A stretch of DNA of 64,000 bases from Siphonodentalium dalli (taxonomy: Eukaryota > Mollusca > Scaphopoda > Gadilida > Siphonodentaliidae), in NCBI GenBank assembly GCA_032622095.1, contig CP136062.1:131709282-131773281 (forward strand). Reading direction: 5' to 3'. Below the pieces are notes generated by a model. That model was not told the DNA's origin. It saw only the letters and a list, made by a program, of their open reading frames with translations, and ran no database searches. The position numbers and the translations under genes were made by a program. This document shows, one piece after another, positions 43,370 to 55,559 of the stretch (within the stretch, counting starts at the first letter, position 1; each line of letters opens with the position of its first letter).

Positions 43370-46099
43370 TTAAATAAGCTGATATTGGCATCACAGGGAT
43401 AATTGAAGCTGAAATTAAAGGTTGAAAATATGTGATAACGGATGAAATTGCCTTTTTTTCAGTGCAATGTTTTCCTCGTCAGAAACGAGACCTGTTGATA
43501 TAATGTTATAACAAAAACATTTACCAGGTAAATATTGAAACTGGGAGCCCTAATCTGGTTAGTTTAAACCTGATCATATTTGTATATTAATTTTGTCTTT
43601 AAAGCGAAAAATGTCACGACTTATCTCCCCATATTTTTTGACATCACTGATTGAGGTTAAAGCGTTCGCAATTGATTTCTCCTAACACATATCGTAGAAT
43701 ATTTCTCCAAAATGATAAGTCTAAGTCGACTGATACATATATGTTTTCTTTTTCAAAGTGTATCTTATAATCTTCTTTGAACACAGAGCAAATGGTAGAA
43801 TTTGTTAAGAGAAAGAAGTCTCAAAATTGTTTTCAAAATCTGATATAATCAAATAGACAATTTTGGGGCTATCTGGGCTATAACAGGCCTATTGTGCCAT
43901 CAATGCGAATATTACTCTTGTGAAATAGTATTCCTTGAACTATCATTATATATAGGATGGATTCTCACCTAACTGAAAAGAGAGTAAGTTACACAAACTT
44001 CGCATTTCCACGTCGTAGGATCATGGCATATTAATATGTAGGGGCATAGAACACTCTAAACTGTTGCATGTCACATTTAAGAGTTTCTTTCTATTATTTC
44101 ATGTAGTAATTTCACTACCATCGAGATGTACAAAGCTTGTGTATTATACAATGTACACCAGTTCTAATTGAAATTACACTCTTGAACAAGCTATGCATTA
44201 CAGAGTCTAAAGAAAATATCTGGAAATTCCATTACCGCCAAGAATCTTTATGTTAGTGTCAGTCAATCACAACACTTAAAGTGATGAAGCCAATCAGTCG
44301 ATTGATGATATTCAGGGAACTCCCAGAGTTTCTCGACACATAGCTAAAATAGCATAATAAATCTCTTGTCATATCTGGTCACATTGATAATTTCACAGTT
44401 AGCACCCGTTTTCTTATCCGCCAAAACGAAAGTGACAGGAGATAACATTCATAAAACATTCATAAAACTGTGCGCTTTGATGTCATATGGCAGGAATTTC
44501 ATTCTTGATGTAAGAATAATATTTTCCATCATGACCTGGCATGTGTGATGGAAAGATCTCACCCCGAGGGGTCAGATATTGCGGCCGAACACAAGGCGTC
44601 CAGACCAAATATCTGACCCTGAAGATGACATTTTTCTATGCCCATATCCCGACCCAAGTCATGATGGATTATTTTTCTCCCAAATCAAGAGCCTCATACC
44701 AGCTAGGTTAATAGGTTTGAGTGAAATATACATGTCTCATGCAAACGACATGGCTATGTTATCATTGGTCTAGACATGAATTCTGAGAAACCTGGTATGA
44801 ATTTCTGAGAAATGCGTGTATTGATATGAATTGGGTTTGCCAAGAGAAATGTCCTTACCATGGAAAGTTGAACATGTTTCTGGTTATTTGACAGAAAAAA
44901 ATAATGTTTTGAAGTGTTTGACAATTTGTTGCTACAATAACATTTTTCAAAAGTCTACCCACTTCGTTAATTAGGTGATTGACATTTTCTTTGACTGCAT
45001 ATAAGACATCAGTCCTTCCCACGAGGAAAACACAGCGAGAGCATTTATTTGCTCCCGTAATTCAGAAGATGGGTGTAATATTGCACCCATACTATAATTG
45101 TAAGTTGGGTTTTTCTAAAAACAAAAAGTCATTGTGGAATAGACCTATGTCTAGTTACACTTTAATATGCCATCGTTGAACTGAGTTGGTAAAGGATCTA
45201 ATTAAACTTTCAAACAGTTCACTATTGACCCAACAATTACAGTCTCCATTAGTATTTTGAGATGAGGGATGGGTGTGAATTTTAGCACCCGTCATTTGAA
45301 AATTATGAGTGCGTATAGGTGCGAGTGCAATCACTCCCATCTCCTGGGAAGGACTGAGACATGAGGTGTTTTTTGCTTCAAGTGGACTGCATATTGTCAA
45401 AATTATATAAAAAAAATTTGTTTTGCTTAGCCACGTGCATGAGCCGAGGCAATTCTGCTCGACTGAAATGGTATGAAATAGACAATAATACTATTTCTGA
45501 TGCCATGCACTTGGTGTCTCGAAGCTCTTAATAAGTAATATGGGAGAGTGGCTCCGCCCAGTTGTGACGAGGGATACTAATATTACCATGCCCGCAATGT
45601 TTACAGGGTTGAAGACAGAAATGTCTGAAGGGTGCTTCCATCTGTTTTTTATTGGTTAAAACTTTATAATATTTCGGACGTGTCTATATTCTTTGGAATT
45701 ATTTATAGAGTGTTGTGTAGTCCACAAGCTAAAACACACAAACAAATATATTATTATTATAGTTCTAACAGAAGGGCATGGAACAAATTTCATATAAATG
45801 ATAGACCCATTAGTGCAAGCTCCCATTAGTACAGTGTTACATGGAATGAACATACATAGATGCATAAATAATTTTATTGCAAAATCTAGTGAACATTTCT
45901 GAGAACATTAAAGACCTTCATTTCTCTTATTATTCATGGTAAGAAACATGGTGTTGTAATTAAATCAAGCTGAAACCATAAATGCTCTGAACTATGTTTT
46001 TATTATTTTTGGATTTTTTAAATAAATAATTAAATTGTTATCTCCATTGTTATTTGATCCACATGTGCAAATCAATCTATACATTAAAGGTTCTTTTTG
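43370..46099. other. No feature recognised
   Basis: About 2.7 kb of ordinary AT-rich sequence. A weak inverted pair (AGTCCTTCCCA near 45012 and TGGGAAGGACT near 45347) is the only structure noticed. Confidence 0.45.
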
Positions 46100-46700
46100 G
46101 CTTAGAATGGGCTCAACCATCCTTTCTTCTCCATGGAGGTAACATCTTTGTGCTCTGTCACTCTTGGAGGGTACTTTGTGCACGAAGAGTGTCAGAGTGC
46201 CATCACCCGAGATTGTTCATGTTACCTCTCTTGAGTGATAGGTTGCCTCCCCGGGGAGGGAACATCCTAATGCTCAACTGATGCTACTCAGACTCTCTGG
46301 GTGGGTAAATTTGCACACCAAGAGTGTCAGAGTGGCTCTCCAAAAACTGCAAGGGTGCCTCTCCGGGAGGTAAAATATGAACTCTCCTTTGGGGGGGGGG
46401 GTGGCTAAACTACCTCTCGGAGGGGCACTATTTCACCTTCACTCCAAAAGGGGTAGATTATAACCTCTCCATGGGGGGTCGTCTTTGCCCCTCCTGAGTG
46501 ATTACGTATATCTCCCACTGAGTGACAAATTGTGCTTCGACGGGGATGAACTTGGGTCACATGAGGGACAAATTGTTCCTCGGCTCCTATCACCCCAATG
46601 GAGAAGCAAGTTAGCCTTTTGGAGAGTGGGTGAAATAGTGCACCTCAAGAGATGCAAATATTGCCCCTCCGAAAAGCAATATTGCATCCCCATTATTTAG
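46100..46700. repeat. Degenerate GGAGG/CTCTCC-rich repeats
   Basis: Irregular repeats of GGAGGTAACAT, AAGAGTGTCAGAGTG and CCTCTCC-type words at roughly 40-60 bp intervals, with one poly-G run. No regular period and no gene. Confidence 0.4.
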
Positions 46701-46796
46701 AGTGTATGGTATATTTTGGGCTGGTTTTGTCACGATACACTTTTCGATTTAAATACATTTACAAAAGTGGCTTTTTCGCTAAATGTATATAAATAT

Positions 46797-46952
46797 AAGG
46801 ATTAACTGTCATGTGGACTGTGTTATGGAGATGTAACCGTGAGGTAAGTGGTCATAACTTGTATGTAAAACCCTTCGGGTTTTACACAAGTTATGACCAC
46901 TTACCACACGGTTACATCTCCATAAAAACAGTCCACATGACAGTTAATCCTT
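46797..46952. repeat. 156-bp foldback
   Basis: AAGGATTAACTGTCATGTGG pairs with its complement ending at 46952. The stem continues through CATAACTTGT to the tight hairpin tip AAACCCTTCGGGTTT. Near perfect. Confidence 0.85.
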
Positions 46953-47591
46953 ATTTAAATCTACAACGCCAAATATGTCAAAATTCACTACTATAGAACA
47001 GTATGAGAGCTATTCATATGGTACTAGGAAAAATGTGTAGATCCTATTGTCCATGTCTTAAAATAGTAGTCATAGTTGCCTCCGGTCAAGTGATTAAACA
47101 CGAATATTTCGCTTTTATCACACAAATACATGGTGATATACCATGAACACAATTTATCAAATTAGAAAGGAGTACAATAAACTATCTTCAATAAATTCTC
47201 AACATAAAAAAATTTGCCTACATACTCTGTGGCAGAGACTGTATTTATACCTGGAAATTATATGTGCTTAAATGCACTAAGGTGCGTTTACCCATTCTCC
47301 CTAATGTAACACATATCTGCTGCATACAAAACCATAAATAGCAACATTGAGTGAATGGTAAATGCAGAACTAATAACTGTAAACGCTGATGACCTGATAT
47401 TTAGCGCAAGTAGGTGGCAATGGTAATATAATTTCAAACAACAAGATACTGAAAACTAATACTGTGCATTGCGTGGTACATATTCCCGTTGTAAAGTGCC
47501 GATTGAAGTAATTTAAACAAAATTGTCTACTAAGAAACCGGTTTGGAAGCAGTCTGAAAATTAGTATTAAATAAACAGGCAATTCTTCAAG
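46953..47591. other. No feature recognised
   Basis: Ordinary sequence without a supported gene or repeat. Confidence 0.4.
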
Positions 47592-48080
47592 GATTGTCCA
47601 CTTATAAATGGACAATCGGTACCTAAAATGGTCATTAATAAATGGACAATCCAACCACGCGTGGCACGCGAGCTTGGGATTGTCCACTAAATGAAGACAT
47701 GTTTGTTAATCCTGCATGAAGGGCAATAACTCTATAAATAATGTTAATTTGCTAAATAACGCTGATTTGTATGAGAAGAAGTGTTTTTGACGAAATAACG
47801 GAGAGATTTGAAGAAGAGTTTTTGACGAAATAACGGAAATATTCGAAGAAGTGTTTTAAAGATCTGTTGTGGTGTTACAAATTTCTCATACAAATCACCG
47901 TCATTTAGTAAAAGTACATTCTTTATAGAGTTATTACCCTTCAGATTTAATATGAAGCTAACATGCAGGATTATCGATATATGTCGTGATTTAGTGGACA
48001 ATCGCAAGCTCGCGTGGTCGGATTGTCAATTTATTAATGACCATTTTAGGTACCGATTGTCCATTTATAAGTGGACAATC
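47592..48080. mobile_element. Inverted-repeat element of 489 bp
   Basis: Arms of about 100 bp, plus weaker pairing further in, start GATTGTCCACTTATAAATGG. Each arm tip is itself a small palindrome (GATTGTCC...GGACAATC). The middle has a short direct repeat TTTTTGACGAAATAACGGA. No coding, and no clear target duplication. Confidence 0.7.
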
Positions 48081-49157
48081 TTATGCGCATTAGGGCAAAT
48101 AAAATGTACGATGTACAGTCTCTTCGATCTAGTGAGATAGGGTACTATTCTGTTGAAGAGATGAGTGTTTCTTTACAGTATAATCAGCATTGCGACATAC
48201 GTGTATGGTTTTTTATCACGGAGAGTGTTGAAAATTCCGGAAATATAACTAGTATATACACAGCAAGGGTGTGGACTTCAGTTTCTGCGTTACATTCAAT
48301 AATTAATCATCATTCCATATGAAATTACCACGCACTGTGTGACGAAATATTACTTCGTGTGTTGCATGCCCGAAATAACTGTTTCCGACTGTTTGGATGC
48401 ATTCTAAGCAGAAAACCCGAACATAAATCATTGGGTTAACGGGCGTTGCAGTGACCGATAAATCATTCAGTTAGATCTGTTCTAATTATATGTGTATCTT
48501 TAAAGATATATAACAACATACTTGTAAATTACCAATGTGTATTTTCGCTTATAGGTGGTTATCCAAATATGTTGCTTTCGTCGTAGCATGGATTGGAGTT
48601 GCGGCCATTTCGGCAGCCATTTCATCGCCGCGAATGCACTATTTTATGTCCTTGTCACTCTATTCGCCCTCTATACTCTAATTTCACACAAACTGGTATA
48701 TATATCGGATGGAGGGTTAATGCGTTCTGGTGTCGCCGATGAAGGATATTGTAGAAAAACGTACTTCACAAGGTCGAAAATGAGCATTTATTAAAATCTC
48801 TGTAAAAAAGTTTGCTCAAAGCGGATTTTAGCCGATTTTGGATATGTTGTAGTGGATATATTCCTCTTCAAATTGGAATAAAAACCAACTTAGTCCAAAT
48901 TTATTCTAGGTCAAACATTTTATCGACCAGACTATGATGGAACTGCAAAATTGATCGATGATTCTGTTGGATCATAGAACCCTCTGGATGTGTCTCCGGT
49001 AACGAGCTGAGACGTGTTTTTCATTCCACTCATAAGCAAGATTTTTCGCCAAAAAGCCTGTATCCTGTTTTCCAGAATGCCGTTGTTTCCGCAGAGTATC
49101 TCATTTGCGTGGTTGAATTTAGGGAAAATCCTCAAAAATATATCATATCCATGCATT
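48081..49157. other. No feature recognised
   Basis: Short open frames only (for example 48555-48794), with no domain-like content. Confidence 0.4.
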
Positions 49158-49212
49158 CAACAATCAATCAATCAATCAATCAATATATATATATATATAT
49201 ATATATATATCT
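49158..49212. repeat. AATC and AT microsatellites
   Basis: Several AATC tetramers followed by a pure AT dinucleotide run. Confidence 0.9.
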
Positions 49213-49309
49213 TTACCTCCCCTCTTTATCTTTACTGTCTACTGTACGCAAGATGTGTTCGCAAGATGTTAAATTTATTTATAATAAGATACACGAACAA
49301 AAGGCGGAA

Positions 49310-49490
49310 CATAACTTAGGTCTTAACTTTAAGATTATCTTAAGACACCTCACATCAGACTTAAAGTTAAGACCAACGTTAAGACCATATTAAGTTAGGA
49401 CCTTGTTCGTAAAACGCACTTATGACTGAAGTTTGAACTTATGACCATCTTAAGTCCCAACTATGTCATAAGTTGCTTTCATGAAGCTGG
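49310..49490. repeat. CTTAACTTTAAG-type inverted repeats
   Basis: AGGTCTTAACTTTAAG is followed by its inverted form CTTAAAGTTAAGACC, then further TTAAGACC and TTAAGTCC words. It ends in CATGAAGCTGGGCCCAG, a tail-like sequence of a dispersed element. Confidence 0.5.
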
Positions 49491-49695
49491 GCCCAGGTTT
49501 TGGTAAAACGGCACTTATGCAGCCTCTGTTCGTTCAAGAAAGTTTAATGTATTTAAGATATATATAATTATGCGTGATTTTGTCCCGAAAATGATAATTT
49601 TTAATCGTAAGGAACCGTAACAAATCACAATACCGGCAATAGAACGACTTCCGATGTAACAGTTCCTACACAGTGATTAATCCTCGACGGTTTAA

Positions 49696-50120
49696 AGATG
49701 CATAATCCGAATTATCGCTCGCAAATTACTATATCTTTGCTTTCGGGGGTAAAAATATTTGATTCGAACTGAGGAACCCACCAGTGATCAGATATCGATT
49801 TTCGAAATCTATTTATTTTTCACCACCGGAACTTTTTATTGGCTCAGTAAAAAGTCGATGAGAAGACGGTCTTGGACCAATTGCGGATGAAGATAGATAA
49901 CTATAAAATCAAGTGGTAATATGGCAAAATTTCGTGATATTTCGTTGAACAACATGTTGATAATAACACGTTTTGGGAAATTGTATGTACCATAGTTGAC
50001 AGTGGTTATAATTATTTTATTGTAATTAATCTATTCTGATAACTAAAGCGTATATATTTTGAAGAAATGTTGTTGTTGTAACTTGATGATATGGGGACCA
50101 CCTGGTCGGATTGAGTACTT
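49696..50120. mobile_element. TTAA foldback MITE, variant (425 bp)
   Basis: TTAA at 49692-49695 and 50121-50124. Starts AGATGCATAATCCG and ends ATTGAGTACTT. Core shared with the 386- and 437-bp variants. Confidence 0.75.
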
Positions 50121-50124
50121 TTAA

Positions 50125-50793
50125 TCGGACAATGTAATCATATTCGATCTTCAAAGGAACTTCTGAAGTTGTTCAATTGACAACACCCCTCTGGACAGCT
50201 GCTATTTTGGACCGGGTGGTGTCTATGGAAAGGGTGTCTTGTTGGTCACCATACAGCACCCATTATTTGCGAGATTTGTTATCGAATAAACACATTTATC
50301 CTCCAAACACAGTGTTCCAAATATACCCAATGTTAGTTGACAAAACAGTGCGGGTGTCTTACGAAAACCCGCTCACACGTCGACGTATATCATCACCCCC
50401 AACTTTGGCCAATTTCTAACAACTGGCAAGTTCATGCCAAGCAGACAAAACGTCAGTTGGACGTTGTGATATTTGTTGTTTTTAGACAAAATAATTTCTA
50501 CATCGGTAAAATTTTAGAACTGGAAAGGCAATCTGTTGGTAATCCCATTTGGGGTGTTAAGCAAACTCCACGCAGGGAGTACCTCCCTTGATGGGGTGGA
50601 ATTTCACGAATTTGGTCTATTTCAAGGAGGCCGGTGTAGTTGGAAATTCCACAAACGGATAGCAGGCCTCTTGTCATGTCCCTGATAATACCTTTCTCTC
50701 TTAAATAAACTAAATGCATCCGAAGTGGGTTCATACAAAATAACATCAAAATCTGTAAAACGACTATCATCAACAAGTATACGATAATATTAG
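50125..50793. other. No feature recognised
   Basis: Short frames on both strands without recognisable content. Confidence 0.4.
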
Positions 50794-51501
50794 ATTGGCT
50801 GCGGACACACGTATCACAGTATAGCGATGGCATAGTAGGTGTGACAATTATATATGGTGGAGTTTGGTGACAATTGGTTGTCATAATTAATATGCCATAG
50901 CTAGCCATGTCGCCCGCTGCATATTCGCACAATGAGTCCTCCAAAGTTCGTTGTAATCAGCATTTTTCTTGTTTTTTTGTCATTGTATAGTTCGCTTTGT
51001 TTATTCCAAATACTTTCTCGCAGCTGCATTTCCTCCAACAGTTCCGACATAGCTTCATTGGCCCACATGATAATATTAGCGGAATTATGCGGAGAACTAA
51101 ACGTCGCAAAATAAAAACCGCAATTGGGGAACTGTCTTAATACGCATGAAATTAATATAAGTGGATAAACATGAATTGAGATCATATCAACAAAACGTAC
51201 TGTATGCATGATATGTGAGTGAATGCGGGATTTCCACGGTCAAACACAATTCTGGACGACCGATCGTGCAATTATATATATCGCAGAGAATACAATGTAG
51301 CAAAACGTAATGAGTAGAGATCAACCTTGGTGAAACGCACTGGGTTAATTGGTCGAGTCGATTCATTGTGTGGAAACTCAGCGCGCAACATGGCAAGCTA
51401 TGGCACAGAAATATGACGACCAATTGTCACCAAACTTCACCATAATAAATTGTCACACCTACAATGCCATCGCTACTGTGGTACGTGTGTCCGCAGCCAA
51501 T
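50794..51501. mobile_element. TIR element (708 bp) enclosing a MADF-like fragment
   Basis: Arms of about 88 bp start ATTGGCTGCGGACACACGTA and end with the complement (50794-50881 and 51413-51501). PIF/Harbinger-type elements carry a MADF or Myb-like protein, which would fit the minus-strand fragment inside, but no transposase and no clean 3-bp duplication are visible. Confidence 0.6.
50898..51209 (-). pseudogene. Possible MADF/Myb-SANT-like fragment
   Basis: The minus-strand frame includes MWANEAMSELLEEMQLRES followed by IWNKQSELYNDKKTRKML. The pattern of acidic helix, (S/L)W near an N, an S-x-x-Y step and a basic K-rich helix resembles the first part of MADF or related Myb/SANT-like domains, which bind DNA. 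The remainder of the domain is missing, and residues before the internal Met (about residue 48 of the frame) look like non-coding sequence. It lies wholly between the inverted arms of the 708-bp element, suggesting a decayed transposon accessory gene. This rests on a pattern match by eye. Confidence 0.3.
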
Positions 51502-51729
51502 TGACTTTGTTCTTCTTTTCATTATTAATAACTCTCCAAAAATGATATTTCCCATGTCAGAACCAAAGTTATACAAACATAACTGTTACAGTGAAATTAC
51601 CGGTATATGTTCAATTAGTCAAATAAAAAACCAAAGTTTAATAAAAAAAAAAAAAATGTTTGAGACGAGAAGTGCCAATTAAGAAACTTCATTACGCCAC
51701 CTAGTGTGGTGTTTCTAGCATTTGGTTTT
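51502..51729. other. No feature recognised
   Basis: AT-rich sequence with a poly-A run near 51643-51655. Confidence 0.4.
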
Positions 51730-52290
51730 TTTATATCGCATGGAGTACAGGGCGAATGTATTCTTGGAGATTGTTTGTACCTTACTCAATCGTACCGATA
51801 TAATCACGTAGATGCCGAAATTGTAAAGTTAACGTCAGCGGTGTATAATACGTTTATGAAAATATGATAAATCCTATCGATAGAGTCAGGACAGGCTCAA
51901 ATTGTAAACTTAAAGTCACCGGTGTAATAATATGTTGTTGAAAATATAAATAATCTGATAGCCTGAAAATATTGTATAACCTATTGGGAGCCCATAATAA
52001 ATGGGAATAACCTATTGGGAGCCCCTGCATGTAGTGAACTGAATTGTGGGTATTTAATGGAGAATGTTTGTACCTTACTGAATCGTACCGATATAATCAC
52101 GTAGATGCCGAAGTTGTAAAGTTAACGCCACTGGTGTATAATATGTTTATGATAAATCGTATCGATAGAGTGAGGACAGGCTCAAATTGTAAACTTAAAG
52201 TCGAAAATATAAATAATCTGATAGCCTGAAAATATTGTATAACCTGTTGGGAGCCCCTGGTGTAGTGAACTGAATTATGGGTAATTTTAA
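51730..52290. repeat. Two-copy tandem of about 295 bp
   Basis: GTTTGTACCTTACTCAATCG near 51772 recurs near 52067, and AACCTATTGGGAGCCC near 51978, 52008 and 52241. The second copy has a deletion. Confidence 0.8.
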
Positions 52291-52566
52291 TTGGAGTGCG
52301 CATGTCTGTTCTATTGTGATAACCGCCATCTTTTATCTTCTGGAATTATCGGCGATGTCACCAAGATTTCTACACTCGATTCTTTTAAAATGCACCCTGA
52401 TCGGTCAAATTCTTTTGATAATTCTATCTAAATACATCTTAGCTACTATTCGGATCTGCTTTCCCGGTCGAAAAAGGTTTAGTTTGACCAAAACGGCTTT
52501 TGACAAAAGTTTGTTTATAAAATAGCGTACTCGATAAACCCGGCCGTAGTACGGCCGTACATGCTG

Positions 52567-52916
52567 TAAATTTTATCATCGAAAAAAACTCATTTCTTTC
52601 ACCTAAAACATAATTATGTGCTGTATCCTATCATTTTAGGAATATATACGTATCCCACTCAGACACACCAAGTCTCAGCTTAAAATTTTGAAAAATAAGA
52701 GATTTATCAACATAAATCGATTTGTATGGCAGATCCCATGTTAAATTTTATCATCGAAAAAAATTCATTTCTTCCACCTAAAACATAATTATGTGCTGTA
52801 TCCTATCATTTTAGGAATATATACGTATCCCACTCAGACACACCAAGTCTGAGCTTAAAATTTTGAAAAATAAGAGATTTATCAACATAAATCGATTTGT
52901 ATGGCAGATCCCATGT
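52567..52916. repeat. Two-copy 175-bp tandem, nearly identical
   Basis: Units start at 52567 and 52742 (TAAATTTTATCATCGAAAAA) with only a few differences, so the duplication is recent. Confidence 0.9.
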
Positions 52917-53009
52917 TAAATAAATTTTAGGGCCCTTCAAATGTTTTCTGAGATGTTCCATATTGGCACCAGAGTCCATATTTGACTGGTTCTACATGAT
53001 AATTGTGCA

Positions 53010-53840
53010 ACAGTACAGTCGCGTTACTTTATACGTCAAAATTGGTCATTATCACTCGACAAATTTATTTCGGTCTATCATATCAACCCCTATTTCCCCC
53101 GCGTAGCCTGACTAAGTGTCAACATTGGTCTTTATCGCTCCACTAATTTGTATCATTTCATCGGTATGAATTCCATATCCAATTATCCACATATAACCAA
53201 CCCAATCTCTAATCCCAGTCCAATTTATTTATTTTTTTCATCGCTATAGTCACGTGTACTTATATGTCTATGGTATTACTATAGTATACCGTATACGTAT
53301 ATCAATTGCTATTCCTTTCTATATAATTCTGGTGTCATCTATAGAGATAGAGATAATTTCTGACACCCCCCCCCCCCCCCCCCCTAATTTTATATCATTG
53401 CTGCTTTAGTACATTCGCGATGCATTACATGGCAACATCGCTCCACTAATTTATGTCAGTTCATCGGTACGAACCCCTTTTTCTCTGAGTCCATATAACC
53501 AACCCAACATCTTATCCCGGCTTAAATTATTATTTTTATTTTCATCGGTATAGTTGTGTTACATACATATTTTTATCATTTGATTCTAATTTGTATTGTA
53601 CCACTATAGAAGTCCATAAATGACTATTCTGGCACTATATAGAGATGACTAATATTCTGACACCCCCCCCCCCCTATTTTATAACCTTGTTGCAACAGTA
53701 GAGTTGAGATGCATAATATGTCAACATTGGTCGTTATCGCTCTACATATGTATATCGGTTCAACCCTTAGTTCCCTGTAATGCCCACCCCCCCCCCCCCT
53801 CAATTTATTTTTTCATTTGTATTATAGTCTCGTTACGTAC
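53010..53840. repeat. Diverged tandem with poly-C tracts
   Basis: About three units share CGCTCCACTAATTT, TTCATCGGTA and CTGACACCCCC words. Poly-C runs of 11-21 lie near 53366, 53663 and 53787. Confidence 0.65.
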
Positions 53841-54081
53841 ACATTTTTCTTTTATAACTTTTGCTTCAACGCGCCGAGTTCTAGCTGCTGCAGACAATAC
53901 AAAACTGAAAACATATTGAAATGTAAGCAAGCTTCAAACTCATATTATCCAATAAAAACTCTGGCTACATCAGAAATTTGTGTATAAGGTGTACTCGCAT
54001 TTTTTGCGTTAAAAACCAAAGGTCCCAAGTCAAGGTCCAAATCCCCAACAAACTGATGTGAGGCTTAACTCCATCTACATA
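53841..54081. other. No feature recognised
   Basis: Short AT-rich stretch before the MITE trio. Confidence 0.4.
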
Positions 54082-54210
54082 CAGTAATGTCCAAAGTAAT
54101 TGATCACTTAACCACAGCAGAATTATGGGTAATTTTTCAAGATTTTAAATCCTGAAAAATTACCCATAATTCTGCTGTGGTTAATTTGTCAATTACTTTA
54201 GGCATTACTG
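54082..54210. mobile_element. Family M MITE, complete copy (129 bp)
   Basis: CAGTAATGTCCAAAGTAATT to its complement, with TA on both sides. The whole element is a hairpin with its tip at AAGATTTTAAATCC. Confidence 0.85.
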
Positions 54211-54256
54211 TAGCCCATATAAGGATGTGAGGTCTAATGATAACTCCATCCACATA

Positions 54257-54385
54257 CAGTAATGTCCAAAGTAATTGACCATTTAACCACAGCAGAATTG
54301 TGGGTAATTTTTCCGGATTTTAAATCCTGAAAAATTACCCATAATTCTGCTGTGGTTAACTGGTCAATTACTTTGGGCATTACTG
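54257..54385. mobile_element. Family M MITE, second complete copy (129 bp)
   Basis: Same length and ends as 54082-54210, flanked by TA. The spacer and flanking sequence are repeated too, so the pair arose by tandem duplication with a period of about 175 bp, not by two insertions. Confidence 0.85.
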
Positions 54386-54431
54386 TATCCCATATAAGGA
54401 TGTGAGGTCTAATGATAACTCCATCTACATA

Positions 54432-54477
54432 CAGTAATGTCCAAAGTAATTGACCACTTAACCACAGCAGAATTATG
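54432..54477. mobile_element. Family M MITE, truncated third copy
   Basis: The left half only, cut off after CAGCAGAATTATGG. Confidence 0.75.
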
Positions 54478-54789
54478 GCGTTCAATATGGTCTACCTAAT
54501 TCTGCTCCAAAAACATGTATATTGAATATATGGATGTTTATTGGGGGGAAACCGATTATTTCAATGATATTTTCATTAAATGGGATCCAAACACCGACCT
54601 ACGGGAGCGCGCTTCGCGCGCGACTGTTTCTTAAGTATATGTGCATATTGTCAACAATTGGAATCACAACAGATAAGATTGTCGGGGGTCCCTTGCGCTT
54701 GCGCGATCTGTCCATCAAAACATATTTAGACATCTCAAGACACGTAAGACCCAATAACTTAATATACAGAATAGATACATCTATTGCCT
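54478..54789. other. No gene; small GC hairpin
   Basis: Contains GCGCGCTTCGCGCGC near 54607-54621. Otherwise unremarkable. Confidence 0.45.
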
Positions 54790-55110
54790 GAGTGACTAAT
54801 ATTTATATTTGTTACAATGGGGTCAAATAGTTGCGAAGCCAGCACCACAATTCTTTCCCTCCATAGTAAATATTAAAACAACTTCTAAAGAATTATTTAT
54901 TTACCTTATATTTGGTATGGAGCGTCCTTGGTTTACTGGAGTTCAGATTTGTTAACATCACGTCACCAAGTCAATTACTTGCGAAGCCACAGCCATAACT
55001 ATTTCCCTCCATAGTAATTCTCAAAACAACTTCTTAAGAAAAATTGACCAGGTCAGTCGCGCAATTATTGGAAGAGCCACGGTCAATCATTTTTTTAAAC
55101 CAAATTTTAC
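54790..55110. repeat. R1 repeat units
   Basis: Two diverged R1 units (GGGGTCAAATAGTTGCGAAG, GCCATAACTATTTCCCTCCA). Confidence 0.7.
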
Positions 55111-55559
55111 ATTTAAATTATTCCTTTATTTAACCAAAAAAAAAAAAATTAAATGAGAAAATTAACTTTTACTACTTGCTAAATTTTTATCTTTTAATTA
55201 TTTCAGTTAAATTTTAGACTAAAATTTAAAAATATACATTCCCAGTATTTACAGTATACTAAGTCCAAGTCTTTATAATCTGTTGAGTGACCCGACAGTC
55301 ATTTACTTCCTTTGTTAGTAATAATTTGAAGGATTACTTGTTTAAACGCAATTGTTATCAAAATATTTTATGTATTTTTTATAATTTCTATTTATATGTA
55401 TTAAATACTATAATCTTGGTGGCGTTACCATTTCTGACTATGGTTTTCTTGTTGTATATATGGGTTTTATGGAGGCGTTATAGCTGGCTCACTATGAGTG
55501 TTACTTTTTTCAAGTAGTATAATGCTCCGTCAACATAAACCAGCTATAGTGTTACTTGG
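55111..55559. other. No feature recognised
   Basis: AT-rich sequence, including a poly-A tract near 55138 and a fragment of the R1 tail block near 55260. Confidence 0.4.
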
